DNA of 64,000 nucleotides from Ichthyophis bannanicus. Taxonomy: Eukaryota > Chordata > Amphibia > Gymnophiona > Ichthyophiidae. The stretch spans positions 1,666,626,800 through 1,666,690,799 of the forward strand of contig CM066031.1 of the NCBI GenBank assembly GCA_033557465.1, in the 5' to 3' direction. Under the pieces are notes generated by a model that was not told the DNA's origin, searched no databases, and worked only from the letters and a program-made list of their open reading frames with translations. Positions within the stretch are counted from its first letter, which is position 1. Every line of letters starts with the position of its first letter. The position numbers were made by a program, and so were the translations under genes. Below, in pieces: positions 1-9,821 of the stretch.

Positions 1-1
1 T

Positions 2-618
2 GAACGCCTAAATCAGACCATAAGCACATGTTGAGACGGGGTCTGAATGGGAAAATGTCTGAATGGGATACATTGCTCCCATTCGTTTTATATGCTTGTT
101 GTGAGCGTACGCAGGCATCCCTAGGGGCATCACCTTACAAATTATTATTTGGTCATGCTCCCAGAGGGGTTTTAGACATTTTGCGAGAACAATGGGTGGA
201 GCCAGAAGTTCAGGACGTAGGGGTGCCTCACTTCTTAAAGGAGTTGAGAAGTCGGCTAAAAAGGACTTCTCAGGCAGCAATGGAAAACCTGAAGGCTAGT
301 CAGCAGCGGCAAAAGAAATATTATGACTGAGGGACGAGGCCTAGGCAGTTAGCAGTAGGTGATAAAGTCATAATTATGGTCGCGGACCCTGGACCAAAGT
401 TTGAGTCCCAATGGAGAGGTCCGTGTACAGTGGTAGAAAAAGCAGGTCCCATTTCCTACGTGGTAGAAAACAATAGGGGATGCCGCCAAGTCTACCATTT
501 AAACGTTCTTAGGCCCTGGCATGAGAGGTCAGCGGCAGCACGTCTAGTTAGGGTAGAAAAGCACAGTAGCGCCCCATTAGGGATTACGTGCTGTCCGAGC
601 AGTAGCTCGTCAGCCCGT
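2..618 (+). pseudogene. Ty3/gypsy-type integrase, C-terminal part, decayed
   Basis: This is the tail of a retrotransposon integrase, which inserts element cDNA into chromosomes. The first bases read ERLNQTI, the usual motif after the catalytic core, then a 1-bp shift near position 22 moves into the frame running on to 618. That frame shows the typical stretch WDTLLPFVLYA and then SPYKLLFG. A TGA at 328-330 (probably a decayed CGA) interrupts it, and the frame resumes at once with LAVGDKV, the start of the C-terminal beta-barrel, and ends near VYHLNVLRPW. Catalytic residues and RT would lie upstream, outside the window. Family assignment is from motif recognition; I am sure it is a gypsy-type or retroviral-type integrase and fairly sure it is Ty3/gypsy. 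Confidence 0.85.
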
Positions 619-626
619 AATATCTT

Positions 627-640
627 AAGGGGGGGGGGAT
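627..640 (+). other. Candidate polypurine tract before a putative 3' LTR
   Basis: A run of about ten G preceded by AA and followed by AT lies just after the integrase stop and is followed by TGTCATG at 642. In Ty3/gypsy elements a purine tract primes plus-strand synthesis directly before an LTR beginning TG. A putative 3' LTR could therefore run from 642 to about 2170 (CA at 2169-2170), with an AATAAA at 2119-2124 near its end. The 5' LTR is not in the window, so the LTR boundaries cannot be confirmed. The same G-run is a likely slippage site, because the downstream frame is shifted relative to the integrase frame. Confidence 0.45.
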
Positions 641-1400
641 CTGTCATGAAGAAGTCCCTTCTGAGCCTATAAAGATAGAGCAAGATGAGGATTTGCTTTC
701 AGAAACTGACAGGCAGTCTGAGCACATGGCTCAGTGTTTGCAAAGAAGAAGTAAACAAAGAGAGTCACGAGCTGGAGAGACACGCCCCTGCAGTGACGTA
801 TTCCCTAGCTCAGGAGGTAATGAGCTTCACCTGTTTCAGGGCAGGGCACAGCTAAGCCCTGAGAGTTACAATGATAAAAAGTGGTCATCAGCTTGGACCA
901 GCCAGAGGGAGAACGAGAGGGAGAGCCAGAGGGGGAACTGGAAGCACAGCGAGAAGCAGATGCAGAACCGAAGGGAGGACGAAAAAGGAAGCCAGCAAAG
1001 GAGCACGCTGACTAGAAGGAGTCAGGTTGGAGTGAAAACCAAGGGAGCCATATTCCTGAAGTCAGAAGGAAGCAACCCAGGACAGGGGTTGTCTGGCAAA
1101 GGCAGGAGAGAGCAGAATCTTCCTGAGAGGCAGGCTTGGCAAAGCTCACATGCTCCGAGGAGAGAGACAGGCTGGCTGGAGAATACCGGTACATCTGAGG
1201 GGAAGGTTAATAGGCTGAGAGGCAAGCAAACACCAGCTGTGTTTGAGAACCAGTCTAACCCTGCAGAGTGGAGAGTTCCTTCCCTTTCAAAGCCAAAAGG
1301 TAGGCTTAATAATTCATATAAGTTTGAACCTAGCTATAAAGCAGTTCCCTATAGTTACCAGAAAGTAGCAAACTCCCTGGACAAAAACTACAGCATATAT

Positions 1401-1677
1401 GGAGGAGGAGTGGTCTAGTGGTTAGGACAAGGTACTTCAGGCCGGAGGGCCGGGAGTTCAAATCCCACCTGAGGACAGCAATCTCAGGCCGGAAGAACTG
1501 GGATTTCTAGTCCTATAGGTACTCCTTGTGGTCTTGGGCAAGCCACTTAACCCTCCATTGCCCATGTTCCCTGTATGTATTAGTGTGTGTCTCATATCCC
1601 CTCATGTTAAATGTATCCACCAATTGACCGCTTTGACCCAGTGAAAAGCAGGATATAAATACAGCTAAATAAATAAA
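1401..1677 (+). mobile_element. tRNA-headed SINE with L2-like 3' tail
   Basis: The head carries an RNA polymerase III A box (GTGGTCTAGTGGTTAGG, very like tRNA-Glu) and a B box (GAGTTCAAATCC). A core follows with the phrase CTTGGGCAAGCCACTTAACC, which also occurs in MIR-type SINEs. The 3' end has a stem-loop (CGCTTTGACCC..GAAAAGC), then GGATATAAAT and an AAAT repeat, shared with L2 copies elsewhere in the window. A short duplication (ATATGG) flanks it. It interrupts the ORF at 621-2122. It is not a functional tRNA gene. Confidence 0.88.
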
Positions 1678-2309
1678 TATGGTAGTTTACAACCCTGCTC
1701 AGGAGAGTGTTACAGAGGGAAACCACATGAGGTCAGAGAAACCGTTTGCTTCAAAGATCAGGATAGCAGCTTACTGCCACACCCTGCTATTCCTGATGCC
1801 GAGGAAATGCAGATAGACTCTGACCATAATGAAATAGTGGATGATCGGATGGACTGTACATTATCTTTAGCTGACCATGTGAATTCCCTATGCTGAACAG
1901 TGTCTGAGAGAGACGGTAAAAGCAGCAGAAGAAAAGGGAACATTTTCTTTGCTAATTGAAGCTGTTGTGATTTGTTTTGTATCAAGCATTGCACGTTTAA
2001 AGCCTGAAGCTGACAAGGCTAACTTACCTGAGTTCATGTATAATTTCCTCAAGCCAATTGTATGGCAATGTTTTGTCCTGAGTTATTCACTTGCATTTAA
2101 TCCGCCGGGAAGGGGAAAATAAATTATTGTCATTGCCTGAAACCACTCGACTGCAACTCATCTGTGCTCAAAAGGTAAAGGGACTTACATTCCTAGAAGG
2201 CCTTGCGGAGTTAAAGCAAGCCCATGCTCTCTGAGGCAGGAACACCACAGGCAGACCAAGTCTCAGCGCCCTAGGCGTTGGGCTGGCCACCGTGAGGGTG
2301 ACACGCTTT

Positions 2310-2772
2310 ATAAATGCTTAGTAGTAGTAGTGGATGTGAAAGCTGGACAGTGAAAAAGACAGACAGGAAGAAAATTGATGCCTTTGAATTATGGTGCTGG
2401 CGGCGAATACTGTGTATACCATGGACTGCCCGAAGAACAAACCAGTCGGTACTAGAGGAGATCAAACCTAAGCTTTCTTTAGAAGCTCAGATGACAAGAC
2501 TTCGGCTTTCATACTTCGGACACATCATGCGAAGAGAGAGATCATTAGAGAAAGACATCATGCTTGGCAAGATAGAAGGTCAACGCAAAAGAGGAAGGCC
2601 AGCAATGAGATGGATCGCTACAATAACAGCAGCTACGGGTACCAGTCTGTCAACAATGAGCCGCCTGACTGAAGACCGAACACAATTTAGGATAGCTATC
2701 CAGAGGGTCGCCATGAGTCGACTCCGACTCGACGGCACTTAACAACAACAACAGTAGTAGTAGTAGTAGTAG
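2310..2772 (+). mobile_element. RTE-clade LINE, 3' end of the ORF and tail
   Basis: A 5'-truncated non-LTR retrotransposon. The frame at 2314-2742 encodes the C-terminal region typical of RTE/BovB polyproteins: CESWTVKK, then FELWCWRRIL, FGHIMRRE, GKIEGQRKRGRP and a final VAMSRLRLDG close to the stop. These match the order known for RTE elements. The 3' tail is a run of ACA and GTA trinucleotides (2742-2772), as expected for RTE, whose 3' ends are microsatellite-like. A second GTA-rich patch at 2320-2331 marks the 5' truncation point. Confidence 0.88.
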
Positions 2773-2837
2773 ACAGCATAACAGCTGAGGACAAATATAC
2801 AGCTAGGGGAATGGTAAGGAAACACAATATTCAGCGA

Positions 2838-3062
2838 TGATATTCAGCCACGGCCCGGTTAACCCTAACCTGCTAAAGTTGGATAGCTGAACGGCCGACC
2901 TAACTTTAGCCAATTTTGCAATCCAGCCAGCAGCTGAATATCACCGCTCACCAGACTGAAAAATCGTAAACCAGGCAACCCGGATCTTCAAAGCTAGGAC
3001 TCGGATATGGCCTGGCTTTGAATATCTGGGCTAATGTTAAAGTGGCAAAGGCCAACCGCTTT
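2838..3062. repeat. MITE-like repeat of the ATATTCAGC family
   Basis: A short repeat holding several ATATTCAGC or GAATATC motifs in both orientations, with GGTTAACC-type interior. Similar units recur at 4347-4609, 19598-20000, 22465-22866 and 58185-58475, so it is a dispersed non-autonomous family. No coding capacity is seen. Confidence 0.5.
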
Positions 3063-4346
3063 ACATAAGTGTGCTGGCCACCACTGCTGAAAGTCCCTCC
3101 CCCCCCCCCCCCGAGAATTTAACTTCTGGAATGAGGTGTGGTGACAGGGAAAAAGGAGGGAGCCGGCCAAAGATTAAGTATAGTCCTCAGCTTTTACTAT
3201 TAAATTCTTTCTGTAGTGGCCATTCCAAGTTTAACACACAGGGCCTGATTTTGCAACATAGGCCCTATCTTAAAAGTCCAAAAAGGTACCTATTTTCTGC
3301 TTAGTTTATAAAGACAAAAATATCAATAGATAAAACCCCAAATTCAGGGACTAGCGAACCACTTCACAAGAATCTAAACTCCTGATTTAAACCATCAGAA
3401 CATAGAGCTCATTCAGACATTTTTATTTTTAGCTATTTTAAAAGCTTACCCTATCATTCATCAGTCCCACAAACTATTGTGAAAATGTTATTTTTTAAGT
3501 TATTTCGTGTAAATTAAATCTATATTAAGGAGTTGCATATGCATGTTTGATTAATTAAACTGCAGGTCATTTGCAACTATCTTCATTTTGAAATACAGCT
3601 TTCTTATAGAGGCACCCAATCACATCTGATAGCAGAAGGTAGACGATACTTGTCTTGAACGGCCCCTCCATTTTATGGGAAACTGCGGCTGTCATGGCTC
3701 GACTCATTGCTAAGTTTCATAGCGAAACTGCATCAGGGGCCAGCCAGTGTGCGTTATGCTGTGCTTAACTTCTGCTCCACTTTCTAAACTATCTTAGAAC
3801 GCACCGAATGTAAATATTCAAACAGCCTCCTTTTAAACATGCAGTGAAGAAAGCTCTCTTGCACCTAAACTAAAATTCCAAGCAGCAACTACGCCAAGAA
3901 GCAGTATTTAAACACACACCGGCACTTCCTAGCAGCAGCCAAGCAACTTACTGGTGGCATCGCTACATACCACACTAATTTGTGGTCACTTAAAGCTTGG
4001 TAACTGCAAAGCCCTGTGCAGTGCATGTGGGAAGTGGGCCCAGCATCTGGCCAGCATTTACCACCCAGGGCAGACGCTCAGGGGCATGTTTACTAAAGCG
4101 CGAAGAAAGTGCAGAGAGCACAGTGTTAGCTGTAAACCCCCCCAAAAAGGCCCTTCAACAATCCCTCACCTTGATCCAATCTACCCCCATGATCAACCCG
4201 TCCCAAGAGTGAAACCCTGCCATAATCCCCCATCCCCCAAGCATAACTATCCTAAAAGTACCCCACCCAACAAAAGTATATAAGATTGAATGTGGACAAG
4301 TACAAAATGATGGGGGGGGGGGGGGAATATTCCCACTGGTTAAAAC
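3063..4346. other. No gene seen; low-complexity patches
   Basis: This stretch has a C-run at 3101-3113, AT-rich unique-looking sequence, a one-sided match to the TTTACTAAA MITE terminus at about 4081-4105, and a G-run near 4311-4325. The short open frames here lack recognisable motifs and I do not call them genes. Confidence 0.6.
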
Positions 4347-4609
4347 AAGCTAGGTCTGATATTCAGTGGTACTGACCTGTCAATGTCTCTGAACATCCCC
4401 ACAGACCATCCAGTTAAAACTGGAGTAGTCTGTGGACAGGTCAATGACTGTCCTAATTTTAAGAGGTTTTCACCATACAGTTAGCAGCTGAATATCGTTG
4501 TTAACCAGATAGCAATACACTGGCCAAGGAACTTGGATTTAAAGTGCCAGACATCAAGTTCCAGCACTTTTAACATTCTAGCCGTCACTGCTGAATACCG
4601 GCCTGAATG
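4347..4609. repeat. Palindromic MITE-like repeat
   Basis: The left end (CTGATATTCAGTGGTACTGA) and right end (CACTGCTGAATACCGGCCTGA) form an imperfect inverted pair. It belongs with the ATATTCAGC family also present at 19598, 22465 and 58185. It has no coding frame. Confidence 0.6.
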
Positions 4610-4863
4610 CATATAGGAAAGAATAATCCAAATTGCAGGTACACAATGCTGGGTTCCATATAAGGCCACTTCACTTGGGAAGAGCTTCTTGGCGCCATTC
4701 TAGATAATACATTTAAAGCCTCTGTTCAGTGTGTGGCAGAAGTCAAAAGAAGCAAAGACAATGGAAAATAAAATGAAGGATAATGTCATATTTCTGTATC
4801 AATCCTTAGGATAACTTCACCTCGAGGAGAGTGTGCAATGTAGGCCACTCACAACTCAATAAA

Positions 4864-5930
4864 TAAGAACATAGGATATGCCATACTGGGTCAGACCAAG
4901 GTCCATCAAGCCCAGTATCCTGTTTCCAACATGGCCAATCCAGGTCACAAGTACCCAAGAAGGTAGACAAGTTCCACAATGCTTGGCCTGGGGTAAGCAG
5001 TGGATTTCCTGATGCATATCAAATCAGGAATGTAAATAAATTAAACCCCCCATCCTGGTGAAGGTATAACCCCCCCTCCCACTGTAAATATGTTATGCCC
5101 TATTTCAATATATCTCTTGTTGTTTTTGTGAACTGCTTTGACCCGATGAAAAGAGGTATATAAGCAAACTAAATGAATTTCCCAAGTCCACTTTAATAAT
5201 GGTTTATGGACCTTTCCTCCAGGAAGTTGTCCAAACCTTTTTTAAACCCAGCTACACTAATAGCTTTTACTACATCCTCCAGTAACAAATACCAGAGTTT
5301 AATAACATGTTGAGTTAAAAAATATTTTATCTTATTAATTTTAAATGGGCTACATGTAGCTTCATTGCGTGTCCCCTAGTCTTTCTACATTTTGATAGCA
5401 TAAACAAACAATCTACGTTTACCCGTTCCACTCCACTCATTAATTTATAGACCTCTATCATATCCCCCCTCAGCCATCTCTTTTCCAAGTTGAAGAGCCC
5501 TAACCTTTTAAGCCTTTCCTCATAGGGGTATTCTTCCATCCCCTTTACCATTTTGGTGACTCTTCTTTGTACCTTTTCTAATTCTGCTATATCCTTTTTT
5601 AAGATACGGTGACCAGAATTGCACACAATATTCAAGGTGCAGTCGCACAATGGAACAATACAGAGGCATTATAATTCCTTCGTTTTATTCTCCATTCCTT
5701 TCCTTATGATTCCTAGCATTCTATTTGCTTTCTTGGCCACTGCTGCACACTGGGTAGAGGGTTTCAATGTATTATCCACGATGACGCCTAAATCTTTTTC
5801 CTGGGTGGTGGTTCCTAATGTGGAACCTTGCATCACGTAAGCATAGTTTGGGTTGTTTCCTAGGTGCATAACTTTTCACTTGTCCACCTTGAATTTCATT
5901 TGCCATTTGGACAGCTAGTCTTCCAATTTA
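4864..5930 (-). mobile_element. CR1 LINE, 3' portion (first part of the split copy)
   Basis: Read on the minus strand, this is the 3' third of a CR1-type non-LTR retrotransposon. The frames at 5327-5650 and 5669-5869 hold the conserved end of the [43 protein letters not shown] and KTRGHAMKL. The 3' UTR contains the phrase CTGACCCAGTATGGCATATC found in other copies here and ends at an AAGAACATA. It is broken by a small insertion at 5010-5175. At 5930 it is interrupted by the DIRS element and continues at 11898. Confidence 0.9.
5010..5175 (+). mobile_element. L2-type 3' tail inserted in CR1
   Basis: The CR1 3' UTR is split here. ATTTCC occurs on both sides (about 5004-5009 and 5177-5182) as a target duplication. 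The insert ends with AACTGCTTTGACCCGATGAAAAG and GGTATATAAG, the stem-loop tail seen at 1628, 35222 and 50261. It is a very short 5'-truncated L2-type copy or a related SINE end. Confidence 0.72.
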
Positions 5931-5956
5931 GCGGGGTTACTTACCTGTAACAGGGG

Positions 5957-6100
5957 TTCTCTGTGGACAGCAGGATAAGTCAGCCACACCTGGTGACGTC
6001 CTCCGGGCGGCGCCATACGGAAGTGCTCTCTAGAGTTTAGGACTCTCTGGCCATGCCCCCAGGTAGCCCACCTCCCCGACCCGCCCCTGGGCCGGTCAGT
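5957..6100. repeat. DIRS left inverted terminal repeat
   Basis: This ~144-bp repeat is inverted relative to 11752-11897. Matching landmarks include CAGCCACACCTGGTGACGTC, GGCGCCATACGGAAGTGCTC and CCTGGGCCGGTCAGT. The two arms differ at few positions. Confidence 0.95.
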
Positions 6101-6177
6101 ATGTTCCTAGCTATGTTTCCCCGGCAAGGGGCGAGTCACTGCAGAAGACCTCCTCCAGGGAGGTGGGTGGGATTGTG

Positions 6178-6275
6178 TGGCTGACTTATCCTGCTGTCCA
6201 TGGAGAACCCCTGTTACAGGTAAGTAACCCCGCTTTCTCCATGGACTGCAGGATTGCGTCAGCCACACCTGGTGC
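6178..6275. repeat. DIRS internal complementary region
   Basis: Bases up to 6233 (ending TTACAGGTAAGTAACCCCGC) are the reverse complement of the left terminus at 5931 onward. Bases from 6234 (TTTCTCCATGGACTGCAGG) are the reverse complement of the right terminus ending at 11897. In DIRS1-like elements this region templates the joining of the two ends during replication. It lies beside the ITR downstream of the recombinase gene, the usual position. Confidence 0.93.
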
Positions 6276-6591
6276 CTCCCTAGCAGCGCTGAGCGCCAGA
6301 GGTGGAGGAGGCGAATAAGGACAGGAGGCCAAAGAAGGGCATGGCTTTAATGAACAACCACAGGACATAACAGCGAGCAGGACTGACGCAGCAGCGCTGC
6401 GGTACTGTGAGTAACGTTCGATAAAGTAAAAAGTGTAACACAGTGCAGATAAAAACAGTGCAACAACGTAGGCAAACAGTGCAAACAGTGCAGGCAATAC
6501 AGTGCAAAAACAGTATAGTAAGGTGCAGGATAGTGCAAGGTGCAGTAACCGTACAACAGGTGCAGTAGCAGTGCTAAGTGTCAACTAACAG

Positions 6592-7953
6592 TCAGAGTGT
6601 GGGCCTAGCCACTCGACAGGAAGCCTCTGGAGCTGCACCGGACACTTCCCCGATCACTGAGGCGAGAACTGCTGCGCCCAACGCACAGTCCTCTTTGGAA
6701 CGCAGGTCCAGGCAGTAGTGCTTCTGGAAGGTGTGTGGCGTAGACCATGTGGCTGCCTTGCAGATGTCCGGGAGTGGAACAGAATGCAAGTTGGCTAGGG
6801 AGGTGGCCAACGCCCGGAGCTTGTGTGGGCCGACCGCCGGTGCTGCCAGGTCGGCTGAGGTATTAAGGCAGAAGGACACGCAGGAGGACACCCAGTTAGA
6901 AAGAGTCCTCTTGGAGACGGGCAGGCCCGGCCTGTTAGGGTCGAAAGAGATGAACAGCTGATCGGTCTTTCGGACCGGGAGTGTTCTTTGAAGGTAGATC
7001 CTGAGGGCCCGTAGGCAGTCCAAGGTATGCAGACGCTGTTCTTCCATGGATGAATGGGGCTCCGGGAAGAAGCAGGGGAGCTCGATGGATTGATTGACGT
7101 GGAACGATGAAGAGACTTTGGGGACGAACTTGGGGTTGGTCAGCAGGGATGCCCGGTCTTGAAGTAGCAGCGTGTAAGGAGGATGTGCCATCAGAGCGTG
7201 TAGTTCACTGATCCTCCTTGCGGAGGTTATGGCCACAAGGAACAGAGTTTTCCAGGAAACGAACTTCATTTCTGCTGATGGGAGTGGCTCAAAGGGCGCC
7301 TGTGTCAGCCGCAGCAGGACAGAGTTGAGGTCCCAGGGCGGTACTGGGGCCCTGACCGGGGGTTTTAGGTTGCTGAGTCCTTTCATGAAGCGGGTGGTTA
7401 TGGGCAGCGCTGAAATGGGGTTGTTCCCGTCCGCCGGCACATGAAGGGCCGCTATGGCAGAGAGGTGTACCCGGATGGACTGTGTCTTGAGACCATCGTC
7501 GGACAGTGCCTTGAGATATTGAAGGACCTGTGCGACGGGGCAAGTGGTTGGCTCGAGGCCTTGCTTTGCACACCAGATGCTGAACCTTCTCCATTTGAGG
7601 CCATAGGATTTCCTAGTGGATGGCCTCTGAGCTGCCAGGACGACATCTTGCACCTCCACTGGGAGGTTGAGGCCGGAGAGGCCTACCCGCTCAACCTCCA
7701 GGCAGTGAGCGCGAGGGCTCTGAGGTTGGGGTGGCGAGTGTTGCCCCCGTTCTGAGTCAGGAGATCTGCCTCGGGGGGAAGGTGTACGGGACCCTCGCGG
7801 GCGAGACGTTGCAGGAGTGTGAACCACATCTGGCGCGGCCAGTGGGGAACCACGAGGATGGCGTGTGCTTTGTCCTGGACGATCCGCTGTAAGGTCGCTG
7901 GAATGAGGGGAGTAGGTGGGAAGGCGTACACTAGAGACCACTCCCCCCAGCAC
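6592..7953 (-). CDS. DIRS tyrosine recombinase (integrase)
   Basis: This 453-codon frame encodes the site-specific recombinase that integrates circular DIRS DNA. Residues 1-95 are a proline- and serine-rich linker that overlaps the preceding RT frame (7683-7953), so the true start may lie inside it. A core-binding region (QRPSTRKSYGLKWRRFSIWC) is followed by the catalytic domain, with box I arginine in SARRISELHAL, the HxxR motif in HKLRALATS, tryptophan in ATWSTPHTF and the nucleophilic tyrosine in QKHYCLDL. All catalytic positions I expect are present and there is no internal stop. Length and position match DIRS family recombinases. It is the best-preserved frame in the window. Confidence 0.93.
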   Translation of the reverse strand: MLGGVVSSVRLPTYSPHSSDLTADRPGQSTRHPRGSPLAAPDVVHTPATSRPRGSRTPSPRGRSPDSERGQHSPPQPQSPRAHCLEVERVGLSGLNLPVEVQDVVLAAQRPSTRKSYGLKWRRFSIWCAKQGLEPTTCPVAQVLQYLKALSDDGLKTQSIRVHLSAIAALHVPADGNNPISALPITTRFMKGLSNLKPPVRAPVPPWDLNSVLLRLTQAPFEPLPSAEMKFVSWKTLFLVAITSARRISELHALMAHPPYTLLLQDRASLLTNPKFVPKVSSSFHVNQSIELPCFFPEPHSSMEEQRLHTLDCLRALRIYLQRTLPVRKTDQLFISFDPNRPGLPVSKRTLSNWVSSCVSFCLNTSADLAAPAVGPHKLRALATSLANLHSVPLPDICKAATWSTPHTFQKHYCLDLRSKEDCALGAAVLASVIGEVSGAAPEASCRVARPTL

Positions 7954-9821
7954 AGGTCGAATGCATCCGCTGCCAGTCTGTTGGGTGAAGGGTGCCTAGA
8001 GCAGAACAGGTTGCACTTGGCATTCAACTCCGTTGCGAACAGGTCTATCAGGGGCGTTCCCCATAGCTGGAAGAGGACATCAATCGCCTTCTGGGAGAGC
8101 GACCACTCGTGAGGTCTCAGCTGTCTGCTGAGCTTGTCGGCAAGGGTGTTCATGTCCCCTGGTAGGTAGGTGGCCCGGATTTTGCAGTTGTTCTCCAAGG
8201 CTAGGCACCATAGCGCCCTCGCCTCGTTGCAGAGGGAGCGGGAGCCTGTCCCCCCCTGTTTGTTCACGTAGAACATTGCTACTTGATTGTCTGTCTGAAT
8301 GAGGATGGACTTGTTCGCCAGGTGCTGAATGAAGGCTAGGAGAGCGTACCTTATGGCTCATAGCTCGAGGAGATTGATGTGCAGCCTTTGCTCCCTCAGT
8401 GACCATGCACCCTGTGTGCTGAGGTGCTGGAGGTGCGCCCCCCAACCGGAGTTGGACGCATCGGTGGTGAGAGTCACTTGGTGCGGCTGCTGATGCATGT
8501 CCTTGCCCTCGGACAAGTTGGGTTTGCTGGACCACCAGCGCAGGTGATCTCTTACACTCTGGGGCATCGGGACCGGAGTGGACAAGGTTTGGGAATACTG
8601 GTTCCAGGAGGTACGCAGGTGCCACTGGAGCGGCCGCATCATCAATCTCGCCATAGGAAGTACAGAGGTAGTAGCTGCCATGTGGCCCAGGAGGCGGAGG
8701 AGGACCCGAGCCGAGGAGACTTTCACCGTCGTGGCAGCGGCCGCAAGGGAGGCGATAGTGAGCTGTCGGCGTTCTGGTAGGTAGGCTCGTACTGTCCGTG
8801 TGTCGATCACCGCCCCGATGAACTCGAGTCGCTGAGATGGCTGTAGCTGCGACTTGTCGTAGTTGATGACGAACCCCAGAGAGGTGATCACTGTGGTTGC
8901 CTTCTGGAGGGACATCCACAGGTCCCGGGCCGAGGGTGCTGTGAAGAGCCAGTCGTCCAGGTAGGGGAAGACGGATATTCCTATCCTGCGTAGGTGCGCT
9001 GCGACCACGGCTACACACTTCGTGAAGACTCGGGGCGCCGGAGACAGGCCAAAGGGAAGGACTCTGTATTGGTAGTGGCGACCCAGCACTTGGAAGCGGA
9101 GGTATTGTCTGTGAGCCTTGTGGATGAGGATGTGGGTGTAGGCCTCTTGCAGGTCCAGCGATGCCAGGAAATCGCCGGCTTGGATCAAGGGTAGGATGGC
9201 ATTGAGGGAGTACATCCTGAATTTCTCCTTGACGAGGAAGTTGTTGAGTCTGCGCAGGTCTAGGATAGGGCGCATGCCGCCTGTCCTTTTTGTAATGAGG
9301 AAGTATCTGGAGTAGAATCCAGAGTTGATCTCGTGAGGCGGTACTTCTTCGATGGCTCGAGAGGCCAGGAGGTGTACTAATTCCATAGCCATGGGCAATT
9401 GCAGGTGGGGAGGGGTTCTGCTGGACGGTCTGTTGTTTTGGAATGGAGTTGAGTGAAATTGCAAGCGGAACCCGTGTTGAATGATACGGAGGACCCAGGA
9501 ATCGGAAGATATTTTCTTCCACTCCTCCAGGAAGCTGGACAGTCGACCCCCTATCCGGGTAGGCGTCCGTGAGGTAGCGTCAAAAAGAAGATGCACCTTT
9601 GGTGGCGGGTGTGGAAGTGCCTTTCCTTTGCTTCCGGTCCCTCTGGGACTGGCGTTGTTTGGAGGGTCCCTGGTAGGAGTTACTCTTGTACCTCGGGGCT
9701 TGCCACTTGCGGTTGGAGGGGTACCTCTTGTTGGAACTGTAGTTGTTGGAGGAGTAGTAGCTCTTACGCTGGTAGCCACCCTTCTGAGATGCGCTGCGGC
9801 GCTCAAACCCTTCCTCGGCAA
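7683..9821 (-). pseudogene. DIRS reverse transcriptase / RNase H / methyltransferase-like ORF, one stop
   Basis: One frame of about 712 codons interrupted by a TGA at 8358-8360. RT motifs in order: FLITKRTGGMRPILDLRRLN, SLDLQEAYTHI, LPFGLSPAPRVF and the active site FPYLDDWLF. RNase H follows with TTDASNSGWGAHL and LHINLLEL. The stop falls directly after LLEL, where the family usually has an arginine, so a CGA to TGA change is likely. RNase H then continues in the same frame (QTDNQVAMFYVNKQGG, LPGDMNTLADKLSR). The last ~100 residues (LIDLFATELN, VYAFPPTPLI, VVPHWPRQMWF) match the methyltransferase-like domain known from DIRS elements. It overlaps Gag at its start and the recombinase at its end. 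Confidence 0.94.

Larger units (their letters stand above)
621..2122 (+). pseudogene. Unrecognised ~400-codon ORF downstream of integrase, split by a SINE
   Basis: After the integrase a frame is open from 621 to the SINE insertion at 1401. If the SINE and its duplicated site are discounted, the same frame resumes at 1681 and runs to a stop at 1894-1896. A frame shifted by one base, open from 1883, then runs to a stop at 2120-2122 that overlaps an AATAAA. The first part is hydrophilic and rich in R, E, Q and S; the middle part is acidic; the last part holds a hydrophobic stretch (FSLLIEAVVICFVSS) and an aromatic tail (NFLKPIVWQCFVLSY). There is no N-terminal signal peptide, so it is not an obvious envelope protein. 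I do not recognise the family. It may be an extra gene of the gypsy element, a C-terminal extension of Pol reached by frameshifting at the G-run, or an ORF inside the 3' LTR. Continuation across the SINE supports it having once been coding. Confidence 0.5.

Noticed and set aside
1401..1475. Possible functional tRNA-Glu-like gene
   Set aside because: The A and B boxes are good but no acceptor stem or anticodon arm folds properly, and a SINE core and tail follow.
8080..9522. 480-codon minus-strand frame overlapping the RT ORF
   Set aside because: It is in a different phase from the RT and reads as Pro/His/Arg/Gly-rich shadow sequence; the RT motifs are all in the 7683-9821 frame.
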